64,000 bases of DNA, taken from Balanoglossus misakiensis. Its lineage: Eukaryota; Hemichordata. The translations under genes were made by a program, and so were the position numbers. The DNA is taken from contig CM082584.2 of the NCBI GenBank assembly GCA_040954595.2, forward strand, positions 11,346,001 through 11,410,000, given 5' to 3'. Every line of letters begins with the position of its first letter. Within the stretch, counting starts at the first letter, position 1. This document shows, one piece after another, positions 21,462-32,318 of this stretch. Below the pieces are notes generated by a model, which had not been told where the DNA came from, did no database searches, and was given only the letters and a program-made list of their open reading frames with translations.

Positions 21462-23268
21462 ATGGGCGAAAATACTGGGTAAGAAATACGCAATAAATCT
21501 CTCGATGGTCTTTCTTAACACAATATTGCGGATGGCAATGAAAAATAACACTTTTGGAGTGTGTGTCGATCACAGTCGCTTGTAAACATGGTAGTTGCCG
21601 GCGACTCGACCGGGCTCAGGCCGCAGTAGACGTATATATGTCTACTGCGCCCCCCCCCCCCCCCCCCCCCATCGCGAAACGTATTACGGGCCTGTGCTGT
21701 AGTACACGTCTGGGTTCTTCAAGTTTCGTTAATTTTTCTCTTGACAGAAAACTCGCAGGCAAGACTCTGTTCATCACTGGTGCAAGTCGTGGCATCGGTA
21801 AGGCCATCGCCCTGAAAGCAGCCAGAGATGGCGCCAATGTTGTCATAGCAGCCAAGACTGATCAACCGCATCCGAAGTTACCGGGTACCATCTACACAGC
21901 AGCCAAGGAAAGTAAGGAAGTGTCTTAATTCTCTCATAATTCTTTATCAGAATGTTCAAAATCTTGATCAAATGTTGTAACTGTTATTATTTTGTTGACA
22001 CAGTCGAAGATGCGGGAGGAAAGTGTCTTCCGTGCGTGGTAGATGTTCGCAACGAATCTCAAATCCAGGCTGCCGTTGACGCAGCAGTTGAGAAGTTCGG
22101 TGGCATCGACATTTTGATCAACAACGCAAGTGCCATCAATACAACGGGTACTCTTTACACAGACATGAAGAGATATAATCTGATGATGGATATTAATACA
22201 AGAGGCACTTTTCTGACGTAAGTGAAGATTTAATGCGATTTGAGTTGCCATGGTTACAGTGTAAATGTACTTCATCCACATTCATTGTCACAGCTAGCTC
22301 GTCATAATCAGACAGTCGTTAATTGTGTTAATTTGTCCCACAGATCTAAGTTGTGCCTGCCACATCTTCTGAAAGCAAAGAATGCACACATTTTGAACAT
22401 TAGCCCACCGTTGAATATGAAACCCAAATGGTTTGCCAACCATGTAGGTAAGTAGATATTGGCTAACTTTCAAGAGATGTTCAATCTTTTCTTACAATAT
22501 GCATGTCTGGTATTTTCGGTTGTAAGTGGTTGTAAAATTGCCAAATTGGGTGTTATTTGCACAAACAGGATTTCGTATTCTTTCAGCTTACACCATGGCC
22601 AAGTATGGAATGTCAATGTGTGTTCTGGGAATGGCAGAGGAATTTAAAGATGGCGGCGTTGCGGTCAACGCCATATGGCCACTTACAGGTACGTACAGGT
22701 TGTGTTTGGAACCAGGGGTCGTCTGCAAGGATGATTTTGGCCCTCACAAAAACAGCAATATTCTCGAGAAGTCCCTGTCATTCCTTAGCACTTTTTTCTA
22801 AACTTTCTGTCCAATTGACTACGGCACTCTTTGTCACCTTGCCTTCAGCTATCATGACTGCCGCTGTAAAAATGATGGGAGGTGAAGAAATGACCAAACG
22901 ATCACGTACAACCGATATCATGGCTGATGCTGCCTACGTCATACTATCACAGGACAGCAGAGAGTTTACGGGCAATTTCTGTGTTGATGAACACATCCTG
23001 AGAAAGTTTGGGGTGACTGATTTTGAAAAATATGCAGTTGAACCAGGTAAGCCAATTTTAGCCGTGACGTTATAGGTTTTCTTAAAATTCTACACACAGG
23101 GCATGTGGAATGGCACAACCACACACTACATCTAGGTAGTCCCCTTAACTTACCCGATACTTTTCTTTTTCTTTTTCACCTGTAGGATTGGCTCTGGCTC
23201 CTGATTTCTTCTTGGAACTTACCGAAGAAGAAATGAGCAGGCTTGGGTCTGGAAAATCCAAACTGTAG
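21462..23268 (+). CDS. HSDL2 paralogue 3: SDR domain only, ends in -SKL
   Basis: Seven exons join in phase: 21462-21478, 21748-21911, 22004-22217, 22344-22447, 22587-22688, 22849-23046 and 23186-23268, giving 293 residues. The start is MGENTGKLAGKTLF. TGASRGIG, NNAS and YTMAK are all present, so the dehydrogenase core looks functional. Every exon has the same length as in paralogue 2, and the C-terminus GSGKSKL again carries a type-1 peroxisomal signal. 5' flank, start of intron 2 (AAGTAAGGAAGTGTCTT) and 3' UTR also match paralogue 2, so these two arose by duplication of an already SCP2-less gene. It converges on the HD phosphohydrolase gene 443 bp downstream. Confidence 0.94.
21622..21670. 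repeat. 10-bp hairpin followed by a run of 21 C
   Basis: CGCAGTAGAC (21622-21631) and GTCTACTGCG (21640-21649) pair around an 8-nt loop GTATATAT. The right arm runs directly into 21 consecutive C residues. The matching intron of paralogue 2 has no such run. Confidence 0.85.
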
Positions 23269-23710
23269 GTTGTGTATGCATGGGCATGATATACATCTAT
23301 AACACTACAGTGCAATTCATTGTCTTGAAGTTTTGATAATTGCATCCAAATCATGGTGAATCAAGTTCGCTCATGGGCAACCTCGAGTTCCCCATAATAC
23401 CATACAAATTAATCTGGACTTCTTAATGGTGCCAGACCTGTAGTCTGATGTGATTTTCCTTGAAGACATGAATAATTTGCAGCTGCAAGACTTCAGCGCT
23501 GCCTTTTGGAGAAGGATGTCTCATGAAAGGTGCTACTTGGATAGATATTCTATGAATTGGTGACGTATTATAATTTATGGCTGCAAGAATTCCACAGAAC
23601 TGGACAAGTAATCTGAAGAGTCATGAGAATCTCAGAAGTTTCTTTCTTTCTTTTCTCTTGATTTATTCACATTTTATCCATTGAAAATTTATATAATTTT
23701 TTACACTGAA

Positions 23711-25108
23711 TCAGTGTGGCATGCACGACTCTTCTCTAGTTCCTGGAAACCCTTCAAGCTTGAACGTGGAATCTTCCAGATTACGGATTTCCCTCTCCAC
23801 ATTGCTCCTGGCCTGTTCCTCAAATTTCTCTCGAAACGCTCTGGTTGCATAGATGTTTTTTCTCTCCAGAAAGGACTTGAGCACCTGTCGATTAAAAGCA
23901 TTGATTTGAGAAAACCTCAGTCGAATAAAATCAAAGTCATTTCACCACACAATGTGGCATGGGAGGCAATGGTATAAACGACAATGTCCAATGAATGTAA
24001 CAGAAAAGCCTTGGTTTAACTCAGACCTGCGCTCTCCCCACTCTGTATTTCTCTTCTGGGATATGGATGTACTCCTGACGGATACCCTTGGCATAGCAGT
24101 CATACTCCGTCTGTGGCCATCCTAACACTGCCATGTCCATATCCAGGAAGTAGTGCTTGTCTTCTGTGCCATACCTAAAACATAGCATGTTGTAAATGAA
24201 ACATAAAACATAGCATCATAATGAAACATAAAACAAACAATTGGCACGCATGTTTAGTGGATAACTTTCATGATCAGGCTCTCAATGAGGCAATCATCTT
24301 CAATACTTGACTCACTTGTCTTCCTGATGGGCATCTGTCAGGTGTTTTTTTGTGAGAAGTATAAACTCTTTTACGTCTTTGACAACATCCTCCTTCCCCT
24401 TCAGATAATCATTTGCAAAGTCCACAAACATGTCAGCACTTCTTTCTTCATTATCCCCAGCTTTTGGGTCATATACTATACTGCAGAAAACAGACAAAAA
24501 TACACAACAGTCTTCAAACTTTTACATCAGTCAGAGTATGGAAGAGGCATTTTATTTTCCTGTCACCGATACAGCAATTTTGCCAGTCCACCTTTTTCCT
24601 CAAGCTATTGCAAAAGTAATCCCCCTCACCATCTGCCAACAATCCCCCCCCCTAATCTAATGGTTCTTCCCTTACGGTAACCATGCCAACTTGGAGAGTT
24701 AACTTACTCGTGAAAAAATATGGCCAGTTGCACTGTTTCTTTAGAAATGAGTTTGTCCCTTTCCTGATCAAAATACTGAAACATGTCGTGTAAATGGTAC
24801 AGCGAGTGATAGTACCGTCCCTGTTCACTGTATTTTGTTTTAAGTTGTGTCCACCACGACGATGCGCTGGGAATGACACGACCCCAGCGTTCTTCCAACT
24901 TTGTGTCGACCTTTTCCATGGCGAACAGCGTCGACACAGCGCGTTTACCTAAAAGTACAGTGAAGGTCGTGAGGGCGGTCACGGCCACACCGAAGTAAAA
25001 TGGTTTCTTGCGTAAATAGAGAAACAGACAGGGTTTTTGATACATTATCCGTACACGCTCCACATCGCCGCCATGTTGATTGTTGCGCCCTCTGTAGTTA
25101 GAAATCAT
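23711..25108 (-). CDS. HD-superfamily metal-dependent phosphohydrolase with N-terminal membrane segment
   Basis: The protein resembles the predicted HD phosphohydrolases grouped in bacteria as COG4339. Its substrate is unknown. Four exons join in phase: 24708-25108, 24316-24480, 24027-24174 and 23711-23884, about 295 residues. The domain contains YYHSLYHLHDMF, then FFHD, whose Asp codon is split by the first intron (FFH-D-IVYDP), and FLDMDMAVLGWP. The last exon ends in a charged helix, EKFEEQARSNVEREIRNLE. A hydrophobic stretch (FYFGVAVTALTTFTVLLG) lies before the domain and may anchor or target the protein. The start is uncertain: ATG at 25108 is used; ATG at 25045 is also possible. The longer open frame to 25123 begins with TTG and is not favoured. 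Confidence 0.88.
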
Positions 25109-25373
25109 TAAAATATTTGGCAACAGGTGGTCTTGCTTAGAGACGAACTAACAAATCCGTTTTATCCTTCCTCTGTCCGGAGGTACTTCGGTCAATTTTA
25201 AGTAGTTTTTGCAATTCCCCTGACTGAAACTCTACCCGCTTATATGCCAAAGTTTATAAGCGAGTAGAAAGTAAATAAATATGTGAAAAAAGAAGTTATA
25301 GGTGTCAAACTGTTGGTGGGTTGGGGGCTGTTTTTGTGGAAACCAGACAGACAGACAGAGAGATAAAACAGAC

Positions 25374-25379
25374 TTTATT
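25374..25379 (-). terminator. Candidate poly(A) signal of ERCC8
   Basis: The minus strand reads AATAAA about 185 nt beyond the ERCC8 stop codon, between ERCC8 and the HD phosphohydrolase gene. Confidence 0.45.
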
Positions 25380-25564
25380 CTGAAGTACCATGATATATGT
25401 ATTCTGCTGATTGTAAGATATACAAAGCTAAGAGTGTTTATCACACACATGAACCATTTTGCTTGTCGGTTCTTCATAAAAATATTTCAAACAAATGAAA
25501 TTAATGCATGTGGCCAAACCATGGTGCTGAGAGGGTTAAATGGTTTTAGTTTGGATGCTGTTCT

Positions 25565-28372
25565 TCAGTCCTCGTCGCTCCATGTATCTTGGGTGGCGTT
25601 TCGGAGCCAGTTGATGGAGCTGCTGGATGCCTTGGCCTGTCAAAGACAAAAAGGACAGAAGTCTGCCATGTTAAATTGATAAGATGGTGATACCTCAAGC
25701 AATTTTATTTCTCAAAGCAGAAGTTTCATCAAAAGCAACATGAAAACCTTACTACTTAACCACACATCTGAGTATCTGAACTTTACAAGGTGTATGTGTG
25801 TGTTTGGGTTTACTCGAAAAACTAGAAACTAACCTGCGAGCTTTTGTCTTCATTTGGGTCTATTCTCCTGCCTAAATCGGGCTCCCAAATCAAAATATTA
25901 CTGTCATTGCCACAACTGTACAATTCCTGCAGAAAAAGATTAAATATTCCAGAATTGAAAAACAAAGATTGATATACATGTACTGGACATGTATGTGAAG
26001 TGTGAAGTCCAGTTTAGATTGAGACGAAAACAAGAAATTGTGACAGAATTAAGGATCCAATTGCAGAGGATCTCTTCGGGGCCATATTCTAGAGATTTTT
26101 TCCAATTTGACCTTTGACCTACCTGTGTAAGTGGATGAAAGACGCAAGCATTGACGTTGTTGTAATGACCCACCAAGGTGTTGACATGTTCACCAGTCAC
26201 AATATCAAAGACTGCGATACTGCTGTACGTCGGCACAAATACAACATCTGGGTAAGACGAACTAGACACTGCAATTTTTGCTCCTTTTCGGCAAATATTG
26301 TCTATCTTTCCAAAATTTACCTGAAAACATAAGAAAAGATGGGGTGGGTATTAACCTGTATCTGTTGTGCAAGATTCGCAATCATGTTTTGTAAAGTAAT
26401 CATGGCGCGTGTTAGTCTTGTCTGTACAATTCTGTGCAGGCAGCGTGACGTGAATTATAAACCAAGAATATTGGGTGAAAGGGTAGTTGTTCTTTTTACC
26501 AGAGTGTTCTTGCCAGTCAGAGTATCCCAGAGTCGCAGTCTGTCGTCAGTGCCAAAGCTGACCAAATACAGGCCATCATCAGTGAATGAGAGTCCATTGA
26601 TGTGTCCATTGTGAGCTGTGTTCACTGAAGCCACAAATTACATAAATTAATAGGTGTGGTAATCAGGGATTCCAGTCTAAATTTCAGTCACATAAAAGCT
26701 ATATGTAATCATGGATCATCATGACTGATAGTGTAGATTATTCAATCACATTAAATTTCCCCATTGCCACGACAATAAGCTATCAGCATGATTAAAAATT
26801 ATTCTATAATCACCTGCTTCTGCTGAACTCTTCCCCTTTTCTCCATTATTCTGATCCAGCGTTGCTAGGCAACACTTGGCTCTCCTTACATCCCACAGCA
26901 TCACTTTACTGTCACGGCTGCAAGGCAGATCAGATCACAGAAGATGCTTAGTTTTTGAATTTGAATATTCAACAAGGTGGAACCACATGAAAATTCTCTC
27001 CCTCTAGTAGACTGACCTTTCACCATCAATTTCAACAGCCACGTTCACTGTCAATATGATGCCCAACTGCAGGGTAAAAAACCTACCTTCCTGTGGCCAG
27101 AATGAACTCATTTTTTGTGGACCATTTTACGGCCAGAACAGAGGCCCTGTGTCCCTTGAGAATGTGTGTAGAAGCCCCTGATTTCAGATCACATAGAATT
27201 GTGTGTGAAATATTGGTGCCAACTGTCAAAAAAAAGGAAATATTAATGGTATTGGTTTTTGTTGTGTTATACATTTATTGTATTGGCATTGTCCATTAAT
27301 GTCAGTCGAGAGTTTTTCTCATCATTTATTTTTATATCCATGCAGGAGGTGAATATAACCGGATACTAAATCTATATAATTTTTGTGTTTAAAACTGATC
27401 TTCTGATATCAAGAAAAATCTGCACACACCTGCTATCAGAGAGTGTTTTGTTGCTATGGGAGACATGTCATGTGAATAAATGTTTCCTTCAAAGGAAAAG
27501 ACCTCAGCCGGTTTCAGGGTGTTTGTGTCCCAAATCTTCAGCTTTTTGTCCATGGCGCTTGAAGTGAACATGCCAGTGTCGTGGGGATACCACTGGACGG
27601 TCTCAACACTGAACTTGTGGACATGACGAGAAGACCTGGAAGTACAGATGAAGATGGGTCCTCAGTGTTGAACATCGACATTTCTTACTGTTAGAGCAGA
27701 TGTGCAGACCACCGGACTTTAAATCAAGTAACATGCGAATAGGCTGAATAGGCCTGTGTATGAAATTTTGGTGGCTCCACGTGTACTACTACTATCACAG
27801 AAGCAAATTACCTTCCAACTGTACAAACTGGTTCAACAGTGACATTTTCCTGCGGTTTGCTTTCTGTGTCATAGATACCAATCACACAGTCTACTCCTCC
27901 TGACAGTAAGCTAGAAAATTAAAATACAGATCCATATACATTTTTGTAATATTATCATATGTACAACTGAATTGTCTTGTTCTGATAAACTATAACAGTG
28001 TTAGCTTTGTCATAGTGATGACAATAGTTAAGACCCCGGCTCTGGATGAAGAGGATGGCAATACATTTGTACAAAGAAATCTACTGTTGACATGGCAACA
28101 AGCCTAGAACAATGGGACGGACGCGGACACTGCTTGATGCTCGTCACGTCCGATTTCAAAGTCAATCGTTCAATGAAAATATATGTATTTGAAACTTACT
28201 ATCGACATTCTACGGGATCGATATCTAAGCAGTTCACTCCGCTTTCGTGGACCCTCTTCACATCTCGTTCTTTGCTCAGTTCCAGTGAAAACGTCCTCCT
28301 TGTTATTTCGGCTCTTGCCAACGCACCGGAATCATGTGAGCCGTTTTCTCGCGCGGCGAGAAATCTGAGCAT
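25565..28372 (-). CDS. ERCC8: DNA excision repair protein ERCC-8 (Cockayne syndrome A, WD40 subunit of a CRL4 ligase)
   Basis: CSA is the DDB1-bound WD40 receptor of a CUL4 ubiquitin ligase in transcription-coupled repair. Nine exons join in phase: 28200-28372, 27812-27910, 27430-27635, 27087-27222, 26814-26917, 26500-26624, 26123-26320, 25834-25926 and 25565-25636, giving 401 residues (human 396). The N-terminus [11 protein letters not shown] and the [15 protein letters not shown] stretch match the human protein. WD-type repeats are visible in order: [41 protein letters not shown] and NDSNILIWE. The acidic end TWSDED parallels the human tail. It has a divergent promoter with NDUFAF2. Confidence 0.97.
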
Positions 28373-28600
28373 CGCAAATCATCACCACACGAGCAGAAGG
28401 CAAATCGGATACTTCAGAGTATCTCTAAAACGTAAGTGTCATTCAATTTTAAGCTAAAAATCACAAAAACATCTCCACTTCCGCATTTCATGCCTTGTCA
28501 GCCATTTCGTCAACTTTGACCTCGGTGGTTTGAACCAATCAGGAACCGTTTAACGCGTTTGCACCACCGGATGTAGCAGAAATCTTTCTTCCAAAGCAAC
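28373..28600. promoter_or_regulatory. Compact bidirectional ERCC8 / NDUFAF2 promoter
   Basis: The two start codons are 228 bp apart and divergent, so both 5' UTRs and the promoter fit in this space. No TATA box is evident. Human ERCC8 and NDUFAF2 are also head to head, so this arrangement seems ancient. Confidence 0.7.
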
Positions 28601-29618
28601 ATGAATTTTGTTAGGTCCTTGTTTCGATCGCTTCGTTCGCAGAAGAAATTAGTAGGGACTGATCATCTTGGAAACAAGTATTTTGAAGTTCCAGAGAGGA
28701 CAACACCATTTGGTGAGTCAAAATAACAAGTGGTATCAGTTAACTGTTTATGCGTGATTTCAAGCAACGATGTATGATGTAATGATGTATGTTGCAGTGG
28801 CTTGGTGTATATTTTTAAACTGTCCACTCCAGAATGATCCTTTCCTTACCAAGCTAAAGAAAGAATATTGATTGCATCATGTTCATACTTTTGTAGGAGG
28901 TCACAGAAGAGCTCGGAGGTTTATCGAATCCAATTTTTCACATGAGGAGTACACCCCAGGAATGGTTCCCATTGAATGGGAAGGTATGTTATTCCTTGTA
29001 TGTGTTGTATTAAAGAGCAGAAAGTTAGAAGAATTTCACTTTTAATTCCTTCAACAAAATGAGCACCACTGAATCCATTTCTTTGGTAGAAGTGTCATTG
29101 AATTTCTTCATGAAGTCCACACTACGTAACCGATAATCTTGCAAAACTGGTTAACTAAAAATCAAGCAAACATTTCAATTGCAGCATGGATACGCTTAAA
29201 AAGGAAAGAACCACCAACTGAGCAAGAGGTGCTTGGACGTGAAAGAATGACACAGATAGTCAAAGAGCGAGCCAAAGAACTGGAAAGGAAAGATATAGAG
29301 GTACGTAAGCTTGGAATAAGTGTTGATGGGTAACAGGGGGAAACTGTCCTAGAACCACTGATTGAAGTCCAAGTACAAATCTAAAAGTTGACTTGCAGTG
29401 TATGTCCCGTGTTATAATGTATGTAAATTTAACTTTTTTTTTTTGCACAGCGCCAAGATAGAGAGTATCAGGAAGGTTTGGTTGCCAAGTCAACGCAGAC
29501 GATTCCCAAGGGACACGCATCTGCCCCGTTCTACCAAAACACTGAGAGTTCTCCCGAGGCTACCCAGACAGGAAAAGATTTCCAACCAGGTGCATGGCAG
29601 CCAAGTACAAAGAAATGA
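28601..29618 (+). CDS. NDUFAF2: Mitochondrial complex I assembly factor 2 (mimitin, B17.2L)
   Basis: NDUFAF2 is a mitochondrial chaperone for late assembly of respiratory complex I, paralogous to subunit NDUFA12. Four exons join in phase: 28601-28712, 28897-28983, 29185-29300 and 29451-29618, giving 160 residues (human 169). Family signatures are GTDHLGNKYFEVPE, VPIEWEAWIRLKRKEPPT, then an acidic/basic helix and the conserved tail KGHASAPFY and TGKDFQPGAWQP. The short N-terminal helix RSLFRSLRSQKK is basic, as expected for mitochondrial import. Its 3' end converges on SMIM15. Confidence 0.97.
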
Positions 29619-30906
29619 CAAGAACTCAACTCGTCACAAATGCAAAATAAGGCACTATCATGACCCCTATATGACCCTTGCATCCTTGTACTTCCGATGG
29701 TATGGGCTTGGCAAGGCACATATCTAATGACCAGAACACTTAGTTGCATGAATGTCAGTGCATTTCTAACCTAAAGTGGGTCATACTAAGTATTTAAATA
29801 CAAATGTACATATAAAACAATTTGTTGCCAGAAATTTCAATTTCCTGATAGCTGAGATAAAAATTGTGTAGTTATTTTGAACGTATGCACTGGTATCAAG
29901 CCATATGATGGACTTTTTTGTAGAATAAATGTGTGTAAAGTTTAAGTTTTTTTTTGTAGTTCAGTATCATTGCAAGAGCTTTGTAACAGCAGTGTTATCA
30001 AAAACTTTAGAGGGAAACAATAGGAAAACACATCACACATACACAGTCACACACTATGAGATTATTATTATAATAATGTATAAAACAACCAGTAATAGAT
30101 ATCCATTCATTTTATTTGTCAAAAGGAACAATGACGTACAAAAGAGCTTTCAACTTTTAAAATTCCATAACTTACCAAATTATTTCACAAACTAAATATC
30201 ACTACGGCCACCCCAGAGTCAAAATTATTATTACAAGATTGGTTCATGTCAGAAATCAAATTGATATTTTTTAGTCTTCATAAAAGATTGAAAAGATAAA
30301 AATTCTGGTCAGCTGTGACACCCCCTCCCCCATACCACACCCAAAACTATAGCTGCAACAGTGAGTCCCAGAATGCCCCTTGCATTTTGCAAGAGCTTTG
30401 TAGGCAGCAGAACATGAATCTTTCAGAGTATTTGTGTTGCATATTGTCATGATCAGAAAACATGATCAGAGATTAAAATATATACAAAGTAAGTTGAACT
30501 CTTCAATTTATTCAAAATTCAGAATGGTATTTCATGTCAGCGACACATTAGTCGCAGAAAATTTCATCAAATTTCTGTAATGCTGAGAAAGCATCAAATT
30601 CTTTTGAACACCCTCCTCTCCCTGCCCACCAATCAATCACGTGGATTGACAATTAAAATTGCACTGATGTAGATTTCATCATGGCACGTCAACAGTCCAA
30701 ATGCCCAGCTGAATTCTGCAGCATATGACCACATATGATGGTACAACCTGCAATTCTCTGCTAACTAGATGATAACTGTTGAAATGGTTGTTTGTTTACA
30801 CATTCAGTGGAGGTCAATAAAAGTATTGTTATCGAGATCAGAGTTCGGAAAAAAAATTCTGCTGTCTAAAAACTTCATTTTCTTGTACGTGTCAGGTAGT
30901 TTGGTT
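29619..30906. other. Spacer between converging NDUFAF2 and SMIM15
   Basis: This 1.3 kb stretch is AT-rich and holds the two 3' UTRs. An AATAAA at about 29924 may end NDUFAF2, and a minus-strand AATAAA at 30507-30512 may end SMIM15. No open frame here resembles a protein. Confidence 0.6.
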
Positions 30907-31152
30907 CTATGTCACTTTTTCTTTGCCTCTAGCTTTCTTGATATTTGCTTCTCGCTTTGCCTTCCTCTTCTTGTCCTTTTCTTTCTTCTCAATATCTTTT
31001 GCCAGGAAGTATGCCAGAATACCGCTGATCAAAAACAGTGGAGACAGACACAGCAGGACAGCATAGATGAATCCACTGGGGTCTTTGGCAGCCCACAAGA
31101 TGATGTTTTTTTCCACCCACTCCTTCCATGTGTCTGCTGGTTCCCAACTCAT
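30907..31152 (-). CDS. SMIM15: Small integral membrane protein 15
   Basis: This 81-residue protein of unknown molecular role is read from one coding exon. An acidic/aromatic N-terminus (MSWEPADTWKEWVEKN) leads into WAAKDPSGFIYAVLL, then a single membrane segment (VLLCLSPLFLISGILAYFLA), then a strongly basic Lys-rich tail (KKEKDKKRKAKREANIKKA). The human protein has the same layout and the shared WAAKDP.GF motif. The start is the ATG at 31152, one base after the acceptor CACAG; the open frame upstream is intron. A 5' UTR exon probably ends at a donor near 31465 (GATCAG/GTAAGTC). Human SMIM15 also follows NDUFAF2 in convergent orientation. Confidence 0.95.
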   Translation of the reverse strand: MSWEPADTWKEWVEKNIILWAAKDPSGFIYAVLLCLSPLFLISGILAYFLAKDIEKKEKDKKRKAKREANIKKARGKEKVT

Positions 31153-31465
31153 TCTGTGAATACGCATACAAGCATTACATGTTAGTTTCATGACCCATCA
31201 TCCTGGGAATTAGGGCGGATAGGGAAAGGGTTTGGGTCAAGTTGTCGTGTGGATAAATGTTCGGAGGGTAACTGTCTAAGTCTTAGATCTGCGATAGATG
31301 GTCCATGCTTAGATTGACCTGGTGGTGACTGCAAGATGACTTTCGACATCAACAAAATATAGATACTGTGTGATGTGATACTGAATGTACACAATGTCAA
31401 TAGGACTATGGATCTTGTAATCACACAAGAATATGCTTGGTTGCTGGACATCAGATGACTTACCT

Positions 31466-31966
31466 GATCAAAAGAAAGTATGTATGAATGAATGCAAAAA
31501 AGAAGACAGGACACTTTATGGACTGCGAGGAGATGAATGCGGGTGAAATTATGTCCTATTAACCACAAAACAACCACTCGGTAAACGTAAAAGAGGCGAC
31601 TGCTAACTCTTCATGGAAGTTGCCATTTTGGTTGGGGTGTTCTGGGATAGCAGAAGTGTCAATTAAACATAAGGGTAGGGCAACCCAGACTTCAGTTAAT
31701 CTGGCCATTCAAAATCAAAACAGACATCTCTTGGTATTGTGAAAAATGAATCGATGATAACTTCGATAAAACGTGTTGAGTATTGATGGCTAAATGATCA
31801 GACTAAGTACGCAAGGTGGTCCTATGAAATGTGAAGGTCCCTTGCTCCTAATGGACAGTACCTTGCATAACTCTAATGCGCAAGCGCCGTTTCATCTCAC
31901 GTTTTCTCCTAAAAAAATCTTCTGCTACACCGCACTACACTTTCAGGGGATATTCGCTATTTTTAG
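31466..31966. promoter_or_regulatory. SMIM15 / HCCS divergent 5' region
   Basis: A minus-strand donor near 31465 defines a likely SMIM15 5' UTR exon, and a plus-strand donor after 31966 (TTTTTAG/GTAAGTAG) a likely HCCS 5' UTR exon, joined to the acceptor at 32294. The promoter or promoters must lie between, roughly 31600-31900. Confidence 0.5.
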
Positions 31967-32318
31967 GTAAGTAGTTAGTTTTTCCAACGAAAATATATTG
32001 AGAATGAAAGAATATATCTTCCTAGATATTCCTGTCAGGGAGACGAACTGGCGTTGCGAAGATCAAGCTGAAAATGCGAGTCGTGGTTCAGTTTCATCTT
32101 CATGCATGTCAATATACATGTACTTAAAAACGTTTTATGAGTTTGAGGGCGCTGTCCTTTGGTTAGGCTTATACAGTTACATCTCTCTGTGGACTGATTA
32201 AATGAAATATAAAGATTTCTATCCATTCTAACATGTCTAGGATTTGGGGATATTCAGCCCAATCCCCGTTGTTAACATATTTCCCCATTTTACAGAAAAA
32301 CCGAAGTGGTAAGTAACC

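Noticed and set aside
17840-23268. HSDL2 copies 2 and 3 as truncated pseudogenes
   Set aside because: All splice sites, frames and catalytic motifs are intact, and both share a specific last exon ending in SKL.
25109-25123. Upstream start of the HD phosphohydrolase
   Set aside because: The codon there is TTG, not ATG; the nearest ATG is at 25108.
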